NCBI RefSeq assembly: GCF_017483025.1
Contig: NZ_JAFUMA010000066.1
Coordinates: 80,450-144,449 of the forward strand
Origin: Anaerotignum sp.
GTDB lineage: Bacteria; Bacillota; Clostridia; Lachnospirales; Anaerotignaceae
Length of the DNA stretch: 64,000 bases
Direction: 5' to 3'
The translations under genes and the position numbers were made by a program. Shown piece after piece: positions 15,531 to 24,757 of this stretch (position 1 is the stretch's first letter; each line of letters opens with the position of its first letter). The notes beneath the pieces were generated by a model that worked only from the letters and a program-made list of their open reading frames with translations, was not told where the DNA came from and did no database searches.

Positions 15531-15576
15531 GTACTGTATGAGTGGTTGGTTCAATGCAGTGCAAAATATTCCTATG

Positions 15577-15605
15577 ATGATATCTTATTCCTAACTTCCT
15601 GTCAA
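15577..15605 (-). promoter_or_regulatory. SigmaA promoter of the NiCo riboswitch-CDF transcript
   Basis: Reverse strand: TTGACA (15600-15605), 17 bp, TATCAT (15577-15582), placing the start about 40 nt before the aptamer. Confidence 0.7.
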
Positions 15606-15692
15606 GGTGTCAAAAAATCTTTTTTCTCAATTACGAATTCCAATTTATCGTTTCATTCATCTTACCATATCCTACTCCCCATTTCAACGCAC

Positions 15693-15729
15693 AAAAAACT
15701 CCTGCCTCATCTGGAAGCAGGAGCTTTTT
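15693..15729 (-). terminator. Terminator after dnaJ
   Basis: Stem CTCCTGC/GCAGGAG with an 11-base loop, flanked by A/T runs; it ends the hrcA-grpE-dnaK-dnaJ operon. Confidence 0.8.
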
Positions 15730-15730
15730 A

Positions 15731-16909
15731 TCAATCATCCTTAAACAAATCTTTCATTTTTTCCGTAAAGGATTTCTTTTCTTTTTCTTCTTTTACAGAT
15801 TCGGGTTCCACTGTAGCTGTAGGTGTATCACCATAGAACTGGCGCAGCAGATCTTTCTGTCTTTCGCTCATATCTGTAGGGATCTTCACCTTCAGTGTCA
15901 CAATCTGGTTACCTCTTACCTTAGGATTTCTCAGGTTGGGCACACCCACACCACGCAGTGTCACCACTGTATCTGGCTGTGTACCGGGCTTGATGGTATA
16001 TTTCTGTTCACCGTCAATGGTTTTGATGATGATATCGCCGCCCAGGGCTGCCTGTACGAATGTGATAGGCACATCGCAATAGATATCGAAGCCTTTACGG
16101 ATAAATACGCGATTCGGCTGCACATATACCGTTACCAGCAGATCGCCGTAGCCACCGCCGTTTTCGCCGATTTCGCCTTTGCCTGCCAGACGGATGGTCT
16201 GACCGTTATCGATACCCTTAGGTACATTAACTTCATATTTCTTTGTTTTGCGTACTTTACCAGTACCACGGCAGGTATTGCAGGGATCTTTGATAATCTT
16301 ACCTGTACCGCCGCATTTGGAGCAGGTTCTTACGGATGTTACAGCACCAAACATGGACTGCTGCATCACTCTTTCCTGACCAGTACCGTTACAGGTAGGG
16401 CAGCTTTCCGCATGGGTACCTTCCTTGGTGCCTGTGCCATGGCAGGTATCACACTGGTCATAAATCGCTACAGATATTTCTTTCTTACAGCCGAAAACAG
16501 CTTCTTCGAAGGTCAGCTGGATGCTTACGTTTACGTCTTTGCCTCGTCTGGGGCCGTTTCTTCTTGCGCTGCCGCCGCCAAAACCGCCGCCGAAGCCAAA
16601 CATGCTGCCGAAGATATCGCCCAGGTCGCCCATATCGAAGCCCTGACCATAGAAGCCGCCGCCTCCGCCCATGCCGCCCTGTTCAAAGGCTGCATGACCA
16701 AACTGGTCATACTGGGCACGTTTCTGGCTGTCGCTCAGTACCTCGTATGCTTCGTTGACTTCCTTGAATTTTTCTTCTGCTTCTTTATCCCCGGGATTCT
16801 GGTCAGGATGGTATTTTACCGCCATTTTACGGTAGGCCTTTTTCAGCTCCGCTTCTGTGGCATCCTTCTTTACGCCCAGTACCTCATAATAATCTCTTTT
16901 ATTTGCCAA
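15731..16909 (-). CDS. dnaJ: Chaperone DnaJ (Hsp40)
   Basis: About 392 residues: J-domain with HPD (KYHPDQN), a Gly/Phe-rich linker (about 75-110), four CxxCxGxG zinc repeats ([32 protein letters not shown]), then two client-binding beta domains. It stimulates DnaK ATPase and delivers unfolded clients. I place the start at a TTG codon (16909), giving [13 protein letters not shown], because an AAGGTGG site lies eight bases upstream; the in-frame GTG at 16921 lacks one. It is the last gene of the heat-shock operon. Confidence 0.95.
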   Translation of the reverse strand: MANKRDYYEVLGVKKDATEAELKKAYRKMAVKYHPDQNPGDKEAEEKFKEVNEAYEVLSDSQKRAQYDQFGHAAFEQGGMGGGGGFYGQGFDMGDLGDIFGSMFGFGGGFGGGSARRNGPRRGKDVNVSIQLTFEEAVFGCKKEISVAIYDQCDTCHGTGTKEGTHAESCPTCNGTGQERVMQQSMFGAVTSVRTCSKCGGTGKIIKDPCNTCRGTGKVRKTKKYEVNVPKGIDNGQTIRLAGKGEIGENGGGYGDLLVTVYVQPNRVFIRKGFDIYCDVPITFVQAALGGDIIIKTIDGEQKYTIKPGTQPDTVVTLRGVGVPNLRNPKVRGNQIVTLKVKIPTDMSERQKDLLRQFYGDTPTATVEPESVKEEKEKKSFTEKMKDLFKDD

Positions 16910-17005
16910 CTTTCTCACCACCTTGCCGGGGTCTTCCCCTATTTCTTAACGAGAAAGCGGGCGGGTACGTTCCCGCCCTCTCTTATCTCGGACTGATATT
17001 CTCGA

Positions 17006-18841
17006 TTAGATTTCTTTGCCGTCGCCGTCAACTACATCGGGGCCTGCACCGTTTGCATCTGCGCCGCCCTGTGCAGCCTGTGCCTGCTGATACAGTTTTT
17101 CAGACAGTTTGTAGAATTCCTGTTTCAGGGATTCTGTTGCAGCTTTTACATTTTCTGTATCTGCTTCTGTCATTGTTTCAGGTGTCAGGTCTTTTACAGC
17201 GTCTTTCAGTTTGCTCAGTTCAGCTTCAACTGTGGATTTGTCTGTGCCATCCAGTTTATCGCCCAGTTCTTCCATTGTTTTTTCTGTCTGGAAGATCAGA
17301 GAGTCAGCTTCATTTTTTGCATCAATAGCTTCTTTTCTCTTTCTGTCAGCTTCTGCGAACTGTTCCGCTTCTTTTACAGCTCTGTCGATTTCTTCATCGC
17401 TCAGGTTAGAACCAGCTGTGATTGTGATCTTCTGTTCTTTGCCTGTGCCCAGGTCTTTTGCGGATACGTTTACGATACCGTTTGCGTCGATGTCGAATGT
17501 TACTTCGATCTGAGGAACGCCTCTTCTTGCAGGAGCGATACCATCCAGTTTAAACTGACCCAGAGTTTTGTTATCTCTAGCCAGAGGTCTTTCACCCTGT
17601 ACAACGTGGATATCTACTGCTGTCTGGTTGTCTTCTGCTGTGGAGAAGATCTGTTTTTTGTTTGTAGGGATTGTTGTGTTTCTGTCAATCAGTTTTGTTG
17701 CAACACCACCCAGAGTTTCGATACCCAGAGACAGAGGTGTTACGTCCAGCAGCAGGATGGAGCCTGCGCCTTCGTCGCCAGCCATCTTACCGCCCTGGAT
17801 TGCAGCACCTACTGCTACGCATTCGTCGGGGTTGATGCCTTTGAATGGTTCTTTGCCTGTGTATTTCTTAACTGCATCCTGAACAGCGGGGATTCTTGTG
17901 GAACCACCAACCAGCAGAACTTTGTCGATTTCGCCTGTGGACAGGCCAGCATCGCTCAGAGCCTGTTTTACAGGGCCCATTGTAGCGTCTACCAGGTCGT
18001 GTGTCAGTTCGTCGAATTTTGCTCTTGTCAGTGTTACATCCAGATGTTTGGGGCCATCCTGGTTCATTGTGATGAAAGGCAGGTTGATGTTTGTGGATGT
18101 TACTGTGGACAGTTCTTTTTTCGCTTTTTCAGCAGCTTCTTTCAGTCTCTGCATAGCCATTTTGTCTTTGGACAGGTCCATGCCTTCTGCTTTCTTGAAT
18201 TCATCTACCAGGAAGTTGATGACTCTCTGGTCGAAGTCGTCGCCGCCCAGATGTGTATTACCATTTGTTGCCAGAACTTCGATAACGCCATCGCCGATTT
18301 CGATGATGGAAACGTCGAATGTACCGCCGCCCAGGTCGTATACCATGATCTTCTGTTCGTTTTCGTTGTCCAGGCCGTAAGCCAGAGCTGCGGATGTGGG
18401 TTCATTGATGATACGTTTTACATCCAGACCAGCGATCTTACCAGCGTCTTTTGTAGCCTGTCTCTGAGAGTCGTTGAAGTAAGCAGGAACTGTGATAACT
18501 GCTTCTGTTACTGTTTCGCCCAGGTAAGCTTCTGCGTCTGCTTTCAGTTTCTGCAGGATCATAGCAGAGATTTCCTGAGGAGAGTAGCCTTTGCCTTCGA
18601 TGTTTACTTTATAGTTTTCACCCATGTGGCTCTTGATGGAGCTGATTGTGTTGTCGGGGTTTGTGATCGCCTGACGTTTTGCTGTTTCACCGATCAGTCT
18701 TTCGCCGTTTTTTGCGAAACCAACAACGGAAGGAGTTGTTCTTGCGCCGTCACTGTTTACGATAACAACAGGCTGGCCGCCTTCCATAACTGCTACACAA
18801 GAGTTAGTTGTACCCAAGTCAATACCAATAATTTTTCCCAT
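17006..18841 (-). CDS. dnaK: Chaperone DnaK (Hsp70)
   Basis: The 611-residue protein starts [20 protein letters not shown] and has the second phosphate loop [13 protein letters not shown] and adenosine motif [15 protein letters not shown] substrate-binding domain and helical lid follow; the C-terminus is Gly/Ala-rich and ends DGKEI rather than a canonical EEVD-like tail. Length is normal for Firmicutes. A perfect GGAGG site precedes the ATG. It sits between grpE and dnaJ, under HrcA/CIRCE control from upstream. Confidence 0.98.
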   Translation of the reverse strand: MGKIIGIDLGTTNSCVAVMEGGQPVVIVNSDGARTTPSVVGFAKNGERLIGETAKRQAITNPDNTISSIKSHMGENYKVNIEGKGYSPQEISAMILQKLKADAEAYLGETVTEAVITVPAYFNDSQRQATKDAGKIAGLDVKRIINEPTSAALAYGLDNENEQKIMVYDLGGGTFDVSIIEIGDGVIEVLATNGNTHLGGDDFDQRVINFLVDEFKKAEGMDLSKDKMAMQRLKEAAEKAKKELSTVTSTNINLPFITMNQDGPKHLDVTLTRAKFDELTHDLVDATMGPVKQALSDAGLSTGEIDKVLLVGGSTRIPAVQDAVKKYTGKEPFKGINPDECVAVGAAIQGGKMAGDEGAGSILLLDVTPLSLGIETLGGVATKLIDRNTTIPTNKKQIFSTAEDNQTAVDIHVVQGERPLARDNKTLGQFKLDGIAPARRGVPQIEVTFDIDANGIVNVSAKDLGTGKEQKITITAGSNLSDEEIDRAVKEAEQFAEADRKRKEAIDAKNEADSLIFQTEKTMEELGDKLDGTDKSTVEAELSKLKDAVKDLTPETMTEADTENVKAATESLKQEFYKLSEKLYQQAQAAQGGADANGAGPDVVDGDGKEI

Positions 18842-18892
18842 GATAAATTCCTCCTAAAGAATATACAATGTTAATTTTCCAGTTGCCTAAAA

Positions 18893-19483
18893 TCAGTTTG
18901 CCACTTTAACCATACTGTGGCGGATCACTTTATCTTTATACTTATAACCTTTCAGCATTTCCAGAACCACTTCGTTTTCGCCGTAGTTTTCATCGTCTTC
19001 ATGGGCCACTGCCGCGTGCAGGTTAGGGTCAAATTTTTCGCCCAGTGCCTTGATTTCTTCCACGCCAATGCCACGCAAAACTTCCTGGAACTGCGTCAAG
19101 GTCATTTTTACGCCTTTGAAGAACGCATCGTTTTCGTCAACTTTGCCTTCCTGTACGGCAACGGCTCTTTCCAGATTGTCGATAACGTTCAGCAGTTTTT
19201 CCACTGTGCTTCTCACGCCATCGTCATACATGCCGGCTTTTTCCTTTACCGTACGTTTGCGGAAGTTGTCGAATTCCGCCAGTGTTCTCTGATATTTATC
19301 CAGATTGTCCGCAGCCTGCTGTTCCAGTTTAGCGATCTTTTCCGCTGTTTCATCCACAACTTCCGCTTCTTCCAGCACCTCTGCTGCTTCCACAGTTTCT
19401 GCTGCTTCTTCTACTGTTTCCACAGTTTCTTCCACAACAGCTTCCTGTGTTTCCAGATTTTCATCCTTTTTCATTTCTTCCAC
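18893..19483 (-). CDS. grpE: Nucleotide exchange factor GrpE
   Basis: The 196-residue protein has a long acidic, Val/Glu-rich N-terminal tail (about 1-45), a coiled coil (about 45-85), then the GrpE core with NFRKRTVKE and the C-terminal beta domain ending near VRHSMVKVAN-like sequence. It opens DnaK to release ADP. The start is a GTG at 19483 with GAGGG six bases upstream; an in-frame ATG follows at 19474. It is 51 bp upstream of dnaK. Confidence 0.95.
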   Translation of the reverse strand: MEEMKKDENLETQEAVVEETVETVEEAAETVEAAEVLEEAEVVDETAEKIAKLEQQAADNLDKYQRTLAEFDNFRKRTVKEKAGMYDDGVRSTVEKLLNVIDNLERAVAVQEGKVDENDAFFKGVKMTLTQFQEVLRGIGVEEIKALGEKFDPNLHAAVAHEDDENYGENEVVLEMLKGYKYKDKVIRHSMVKVAN

Positions 19484-19498
19484 GTTGTTCCCTCATTT

Positions 19499-20548
19499 CT
19501 AGGTATTTTTGTTATTCCCATCGGATAGGTTCCGTAATACATTTTCAATATTTTGCACCATTCCATTCAGAACGGAAATGACCTGTGAATAATCCATTCG
19601 GGTGGGGCCCACGATACCGATGGTACCTCTGGTATTATCCCCCATCTTATACGTTGCCGTGATGACACTGCAGTCCTTCATGCCCTGCACACTGTTTTCA
19701 CTGCCGATCAGAATCTGGATGTCATTCCCTTTGCTTTCTTCCAGCAATGTTACCAGCTGATCCTTTTCTTCCAGTGTCTGGAACAAGGATTTCGCTTTCT
19801 GGATATCAGAAAATTCAGGGAAAGCCAGCATATTTCTGGCACCGCTCATGTGTACCTGAACCTTTTCTGCCGCCCGCATCGTGATTTCGATGGCCTTCAG
19901 GATGGGCTGCAGCAGTTCCTGATATTCCTGCAGTTCTGCCTGTATCTTGCTGATGACTACGCCGTCGATCTCATTCAGTGCGCATCCCTGCAACACTCTG
20001 TTCAGGCAGATGCCCATGTAAAAGATCTTTTCTTCGGAAGGCACACTGTCCATTTTGATGACATGGTTCTTGATGAAATTATCACCCGTTGCAATGACCA
20101 GCAACAAGGATGTGCTGTCCAAAGGCAGCAAACGGATCTGTTTGATCCTTGTTCTCTGTCCCACAGGTTCAGAAACGAATGTTGTATAATTCGTCAGAAG
20201 AGACAATGCCTTCGCCGTTTCTTCCATCAGATAGTCTATCTGGCTGATATCTCTGGAAATCACACTTTGCAGATATTTCTGTTCTTCCTGGCTCAGCTCC
20301 TTCTGCTGCATCAGATGGTCAACATAAAGTCTGTAACCCATATCGGAAGGGATACGACCGCTGGATGCGTGGGGCTGTAAGATAAGGCCCATTTCCTCCA
20401 GGTCGCTCATTTCATTTCTGATGGTCGCAGAACTGATACCTAAGTTATATTTCTTGGCAATGGTTCTGGAACCGACGGGTTCCGCCGTTTCAATATAGTC
20501 ATTGATGATGGCCTGCAAAATTTGTATTTTTCTGTCGTTTAAAGCCAT
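19499..20548 (-). CDS. hrcA: Heat-inducible transcription repressor HrcA
   Basis: The 349-residue protein has an N-terminal winged helix (SSATIRNEMSDLEEMGLI, about 39-56, then ASSGRIPSDMGYRLYVDHLM) and a GAF-like dimerisation region. HrcA represses chaperone operons by binding CIRCE and needs chaperonin for activity. A CIRCE element sits 25 bp before its start, so it autoregulates. It is the first gene of hrcA-grpE-dnaK-dnaJ, 15 bp from grpE. Confidence 0.97.
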   Translation of the reverse strand: MALNDRKIQILQAIINDYIETAEPVGSRTIAKKYNLGISSATIRNEMSDLEEMGLILQPHASSGRIPSDMGYRLYVDHLMQQKELSQEEQKYLQSVISRDISQIDYLMEETAKALSLLTNYTTFVSEPVGQRTRIKQIRLLPLDSTSLLLVIATGDNFIKNHVIKMDSVPSEEKIFYMGICLNRVLQGCALNEIDGVVISKIQAELQEYQELLQPILKAIEITMRAAEKVQVHMSGARNMLAFPEFSDIQKAKSLFQTLEEKDQLVTLLEESKGNDIQILIGSENSVQGMKDCSVITATYKMGDNTRGTIGIVGPTRMDYSQVISVLNGMVQNIENVLRNLSDGNNKNT

Positions 20549-20572
20549 ACCGTCGCCTCCTTTTCCATTTTA

Positions 20573-20599
20573 TTAGCACTCACTCAATTCGAGTGCTAA
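20573..20599 (-). promoter_or_regulatory. CIRCE operator
   Basis: Perfect consensus TTAGCACTC-N9-GAGTGCTAA between the promoter and hrcA. HrcA binding here would block the heat-shock operon. Confidence 0.97.
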
Positions 20600-20611
20600 C
20601 TTACGTATATA

Positions 20612-20640
20612 AAGATAGCACTAGCCACCAAGGATGTCAA
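20612..20640 (-). promoter_or_regulatory. SigmaA promoter of the hrcA operon
   Basis: Reverse strand: TTGACA (20635-20640), 17 bp, TATCTT (20612-20617). A second, imperfect half-site pair (AGCACT at about 20646-20641 and AGTGCT at about 20622-20617) flanks the promoter core. Confidence 0.75.
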
Positions 20641-20700
20641 GTGCTAAATCTAAAAAAAGTCTCAATTTTATGGTATTTTAAGAAATTATTCACGATTTGT

Positions 20701-21837
20701 TTACAAGAGGAACTTTTCAAAAGCCACATTGCTCACATCGATGCCCCGTCTCGTCAGGCGGATGCCTTCTGCATTCTCTTCCAGCAATCCTTCCTGTTTC
20801 AATTCCTTCATCTGCCCGCCGTAAACTTCCTGCATTTCCTTCCCAAAACGTTCACGGAATCTTGCAAAGGAAACGCCTTCTGTCAAACGCAGCCCAAGAA
20901 ACATAAATTCCGCCAAAGCGTCTTCTTCTGTAATGATTTCGATATCTTCTTTTAATAAGGAAACATCTCCATTGGCAGCGATATATTCCTGCAGATCATA
21001 AATATTATGGAAGCGCTCCCCTTCCATATAGGAGTGGGAACCCAGCCCCATGCCCAGATATTCCTCCGCCTGCCAGTAGATACGATTGTGGCGGCTCTGT
21101 TTGCCTTTCTTCGCAAAATTGGAAATTTCGTACTGCTCGTAGCCTTTTTCCGCCAGATAATCCACCGCCCAGTGATACATTTTCCTGTCCAGTTCTTCCG
21201 ATGCAGGCTCCAGCTGGCCTTTTTCATATCTTTCAAAAAAAGGCGTCCCTTCTTCAATAATCAAACTATAAGCAGAAATATGTTCAGGCTCTAAAGCAGT
21301 GATATTTTTCACTGTTTCCTGCCAGTCCGCCATGGTCTGATTTGGCAAAGCAAACATCAGATCCACGTTTACATTTTCAAAGCCTGCTTCTCTAACTGCT
21401 TTGTAATTCTCCAAAAATCCCTCAATGGTATGGATACGCCCCAAGTCCTTCAACAGCCTGTTCTGCCATGCCTGCACACCCATGCTCAGGCGATTGAAGC
21501 CCATTTTCTTCAGGGCAGTTGCCATTTCTCTATCCAACGTGCCGGGATTGGCTTCCGTTGTGATCTCCGCATCCTCTGCGATGTCCCAGCTTGCAAACAC
21601 AGCCTGCATCAGCTGCTCCAGCAGGGGAATCTCCAGCGTGGTAGGCGTACCGCCGCCAAAGAATACGGAAACGACTTTTTTATTGGGATATTCTTTTCCT
21701 CTGGCTTTGATTTCTGCCGTCAGGGCATCCACATAGGCCTGCATCAGGCTTTCTTTCCCTGCCCAGGAAGGGAAATCGCAGTAAAGGCATTTCTGCCTGC
21801 AAAAGGGGATATGTATATATAAACCAACCGTATTCAT
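20701..21837 (-). CDS. hemW: Radical SAM heme chaperone HemW
   Basis: The 378-residue protein starts MNTVGLYIHIPFCRQKCLYC, with the radical-SAM CX3CX2C set at about residues 13-20, followed by the GGGTP SAM motif (about 60-64). A conserved RIHT segment and the C-terminal HemN-like region follow. HemW binds heme and transfers it; it was formerly called an anaerobic coproporphyrinogen oxidase. HemW lacks the extra Cys pattern of true HemN. It lies directly upstream of hrcA, a typical Firmicutes order. Its ribosome site (GAGGAG) lies within the remnant of an upstream gene. Confidence 0.93.
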   Translation of the reverse strand: MNTVGLYIHIPFCRQKCLYCDFPSWAGKESLMQAYVDALTAEIKARGKEYPNKKVVSVFFGGGTPTTLEIPLLEQLMQAVFASWDIAEDAEITTEANPGTLDREMATALKKMGFNRLSMGVQAWQNRLLKDLGRIHTIEGFLENYKAVREAGFENVNVDLMFALPNQTMADWQETVKNITALEPEHISAYSLIIEEGTPFFERYEKGQLEPASEELDRKMYHWAVDYLAEKGYEQYEISNFAKKGKQSRHNRIYWQAEEYLGMGLGSHSYMEGERFHNIYDLQEYIAANGDVSLLKEDIEIITEEDALAEFMFLGLRLTEGVSFARFRERFGKEMQEVYGGQMKELKQEGLLEENAEGIRLTRRGIDVSNVAFEKFLL

Positions 21838-21838
21838 A

Positions 21839-21947
21839 TTATTTCAGCTCCTCGATCATTCTTGTCAGATTCTGGTGGAACTGGCAAATATGAGAACCAT
21901 CAATAAACATATGATTCACTTCCACAGAGGGAAATCAATTTTTTCAT
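21839..21947 (-). pseudogene. Remnant of a CatA-like chloramphenicol acetyltransferase
   Basis: The reverse strand ends in codons for EVNHMFIDGSHICQFHQNL then TRMIEELK and a stop, matching the C-terminal end of CatA-type enzymes, where the catalytic His lies in HHxxxDGxH. In a different frame an ATG (21947) with a good GGTGG site begins MKKLIS, so the original start may have been joined to the C-terminus by an out-of-frame internal deletion. The remnant stops one base before hemW. Confidence 0.5.
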
Positions 21948-22051
21948 AGATCCACCTTTAAACTCAAATCTTTTCCCTAAATAGTACCATGGAAAAAGGG
22001 CTTTTTCAACGCCTGCCAAAAATGAAAAAAATATTAAAAATTCGCCGTTCC

Positions 22052-22080
22052 TTGAAAAACCGTAAAAATAATGTTAGAAT
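22052..22080 (+). promoter_or_regulatory. SigmaA promoter of the first LTA-synthase gene
   Basis: TTGAAA (22052-22057), 17 bp, TAGAAT (22075-22080), 39 bp before the start codon. Confidence 0.65.
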
Positions 22081-22118
22081 ATTTTGTTGTACTAAACTAA
22101 AAAAGAGGCTTGATATAA

Positions 22119-24014
22119 ATGGAAAAAATAAAAGAGTTCCGATCTAAAATAGAAACGTATCTCCAAAACAACAAGGCAGCCACCATTTTCATGTGGGCTT
22201 TGGTGTTGCTCTATCCCATATTTCTGACACTGACCAGCAACTACCTTTCCTTCCTTTCCGGGGAAGCACCCATGGAGCTGATGAATGCTCTGCTGACGCA
22301 GAATTTCGGCGCATTCCTGCTGGGTATGGTCATCGTTTATCTTTTCTTCGGCGTTTTCATCTGCCTTTGCAAGCGCATCCCTTTGGCAGCCTTCCTCACA
22401 GGCCTGTTTTTCACCATCATGCCCATCGTGGATCTGTTCAAAACCCACATCTTGAAAGAACACTTTCTCCCCTGGGATCTGCTGCTGGCGAAAAATGCGG
22501 ACAGTTTTACCACCTTCCTGACCTCTCTGGAAGTGCCTGACGCTATGTGGGCCATCATCGCCTGCACCGTGGTTTATCTGATTATTCTGTTCCTGCTGCG
22601 CCCCACGCTGCCCCTGGAATGGAAAAAACGTATTTTTGGCGCGCCCATCCTGCTGGCCTGCCTATATCTCTTCACCATGAACAGCTCTGTTCGTGAATGC
22701 TACAATGCCTTTGGGCTTTCCCCCAAAGCACCTAACGACCAGACGACAAACTACGCAGAAAACGGCTTCATCACTGCTTTTGTGCTGAATTTTTCTTCCC
22801 TGAACATGGGCGATCCCGCTAATTACAGCGAAAGCTATCTGGCAAAAGCCTTCGAGCAATATCAGCCCTCCGAAACCTCCGGAGCAGATTTCCAGAACCC
22901 CGATGTCATCGTCATCCTGTCTGAATCCTTCTGGGACCCTACCACCCTCAACGGCGTGACCTATTCTGAAGATCCTCTGAAAAACTACAGACGCATCGCA
23001 GAAAACCATCCCAGCGGCAATATGGTCTCCTGCACCTTCGGCGGCGGCACGGTACGTCCCGAATTTGAAATCCTGACAGGCATGACCACAAGCATGCTGC
23101 CCTCCGGCAACGTGCCTTATCAGCAGTATGTTTTCGACGATATCTTTTCCTATGCCCGCCATTTCAAAAACCAGGGCTATGATACCATCGGTATCCATAC
23201 CTACCAGAAGGAATTTTACGAACGTGACCGGGCCTATCCTCTGCTGGGCTTCGATACCATCCTGGGGGAATATGACCTCCACGCGGAACACCATTGGAAC
23301 AGCGGCCCCTATATCACCGATGAGACCATGACAGAAGAGATCATCTATCAGCTGGAACAGCCCCATGAAACAGGCATCTTCATTCAGGCTATCACCATGG
23401 AAAACCACGGCCTATATTATGATAAATATGACCCTTCCGACTGGGATATCAAGGCCTATTCTGATCTTCTTTCCGAAGAAGATACCAATATCCTGCAGAA
23501 TTACTGCAAGGGCGTATCCGATTCCGATGCACAGCTGGGCAGACTGTATGATTATGTGATGAATCGGGAGAAACCCACCGTCGTTCTCTGGTATGGCGAC
23601 CATCTGCCTACCCTGGGCAACGACTTCCAGGTCTACAACTCCGTGGGCAATATCGCCTCCACCACCTCCTCCGACTGGACAACGGAAGAGAAATACAAAA
23701 TGTTCTCCACTCCCTATGTCATCTTCAGCAACTATGACACAGGCCACGAATATCGTGCCGAAGGGGAACCCGTATCTCCTTATCTGCTGACAGCTCTCAT
23801 GTGCGATTACATCGGCGCACCGGAAACCGTACGAACCAATTTCCTGCTGGATCTGTATAGCGTCTGCCCCGTCATCAGCCCCTATTATGAACTGTACACA
23901 GAAGGCAGCGATGCAGCCACAAGAAATAAATACATCAAGCTCCACGAGCTTCTGACCTATGATGATCTGATGGGCGAACAATATTTGACAAAGGAATTTC
24001 TTCCTCAGGACTAA
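22119..24014 (+). CDS. LTA synthase family phosphoglycerol transferase
   Basis: The 631-residue protein has five membrane helices (about 22-195) and an extracellular alkaline-phosphatase/sulfatase-fold domain. The catalytic Thr is in FGGGTVRPEFEILTG (Thr311), with metal-binding ILSESFWD (about 268-275) and WYGDHLP (about 490-496). Family enzymes polymerise glycerol-phosphate from phosphatidylglycerol onto lipids or glycans. The canonical S[FI]GxGTANTEFEVLTG motif is changed to VRPEFEILTG, as in membrane-associated LtaS relatives of clostridia. A paralogue lies at 35.2-37.5 kb. A single gene with promoter and terminator. Confidence 0.9.
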   Translation: MEKIKEFRSKIETYLQNNKAATIFMWALVLLYPIFLTLTSNYLSFLSGEAPMELMNALLTQNFGAFLLGMVIVYLFFGVFICLCKRIPLAAFLTGLFFTIMPIVDLFKTHILKEHFLPWDLLLAKNADSFTTFLTSLEVPDAMWAIIACTVVYLIILFLLRPTLPLEWKKRIFGAPILLACLYLFTMNSSVRECYNAFGLSPKAPNDQTTNYAENGFITAFVLNFSSLNMGDPANYSESYLAKAFEQYQPSETSGADFQNPDVIVILSESFWDPTTLNGVTYSEDPLKNYRRIAENHPSGNMVSCTFGGGTVRPEFEILTGMTTSMLPSGNVPYQQYVFDDIFSYARHFKNQGYDTIGIHTYQKEFYERDRAYPLLGFDTILGEYDLHAEHHWNSGPYITDETMTEEIIYQLEQPHETGIFIQAITMENHGLYYDKYDPSDWDIKAYSDLLSEEDTNILQNYCKGVSDSDAQLGRLYDYVMNREKPTVVLWYGDHLPTLGNDFQVYNSVGNIASTTSSDWTTEEKYKMFSTPYVIFSNYDTGHEYRAEGEPVSPYLLTALMCDYIGAPETVRTNFLLDLYSVCPVISPYYELYTEGSDAATRNKYIKLHELLTYDDLMGEQYLTKEFLPQD

Positions 24015-24021
24015 ACGCAAA

Positions 24022-24055
24022 AAAGACGAGGTTTCTGACCTCGTCTTTCTTTTTT
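24022..24055. terminator. Bidirectional terminator
   Basis: Stem AAAGACGAGGT/ACCTCGTCTTT with a five-base loop, A-run before and T-run after, between two convergent genes. Confidence 0.88.
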
Positions 24056-24056
24056 A

Positions 24057-24641
24057 TTAAATTTTCTTTCGGAACAACCCATGCTCACTGCAGCAAAGAT
24101 AAATTTCCCCTCTGCGCTGGCGGGGCAAACGCACCTCACCGGACTGCTCAGGATAGAGCCGTACCACTGTGGCTCTGTCCCAAGAGACTAGGGCCGCAAA
24201 GGTGATATAATGTTCCTTCGTCATTTCATGGTCGAAGGTGATAAAATATTCGTTATCGATCTCTTCGATCTTGATATCGTGCATTTCGTCTGTTTCCTGC
24301 GCTTTCATAGGTGTCAGCTTTCTGCCGCAGCAGGAGATTTCGCCGCCCCCTGTGCTCCAGAAAAGATTCCCGCAATGCTCGCAGCGGATAAATTTCATTC
24401 GTTTCATATTCCCCGTTTCCACTCCTTTTTCGTGCAACTGTCCTTCCAGTATCTTTTCGATATCCACACCGTATAAGGCAGAAATACCCTTCAGCATGGA
24501 AACATCAGGCAGGCCTGCGCCCCGCTCCCATTTGGAGACAGTGCGATCGCTGATCTGCAGCACCTCTGCCACCTGCTTCTGGGTCATGCCCCGTTCCTTC
24601 CGCAGTCGGCTCAGTAATTCTCCTGTTTTCATCATATCCAC
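24057..24641 (-). CDS. XRE-family HTH regulator fused to a desulfoferrodoxin-like domain
   Basis: About 194 residues. The N-terminal half is a Cro/CI HTH (LLSRLRKERGMTQKQVAEVL then ISDRTVSKWERG). The second half copies desulfoferrodoxin/superoxide reductase: a rubredoxin-like knuckle CEHCG...SCCG, then DHEMTKEHYI with the active-site His pair, and CSEHGLF carrying the Cys and His ligands. All metal ligands of both iron centres appear present. It may sense superoxide or iron redox state (inference). I prefer a GTG start at 24641 because AGAAGGAGG lies eight bases upstream. Confidence 0.8.
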   Translation of the reverse strand: MDMMKTGELLSRLRKERGMTQKQVAEVLQISDRTVSKWERGAGLPDVSMLKGISALYGVDIEKILEGQLHEKGVETGNMKRMKFIRCEHCGNLFWSTGGGEISCCGRKLTPMKAQETDEMHDIKIEEIDNEYFITFDHEMTKEHYITFAALVSWDRATVVRLYPEQSGEVRLPRQRRGEIYLCCSEHGLFRKKI

Positions 24642-24725
24642 GGCTCTCGCCTCCTTCTTCTTTATCATAATCGTTTCTTTTCCGAATAACAACAAACGCA
24701 CCGTAGAGTTTTCTTCAATAGAAAA

Positions 24726-24747
24726 AGCCGTCCTGATGGACGGCTGT
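24726..24747 (-). terminator. Terminator after xerD
   Basis: Stem AGCCGTC/GACGGCT with a six-base loop, followed on the reverse strand by TTTTTC. Confidence 0.8.
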
Positions 24748-24757
24748 ATTTTTTCAC

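Noticed and set aside
17606..18874. A 422-codon frame antisense to dnaK
   Set aside because: Shadow of biased codons on the opposite strand of dnaK; no ribosome site or recognisable domains. The same applies to long antisense frames over parC/parE, metH, ilvD and the LTA synthase.
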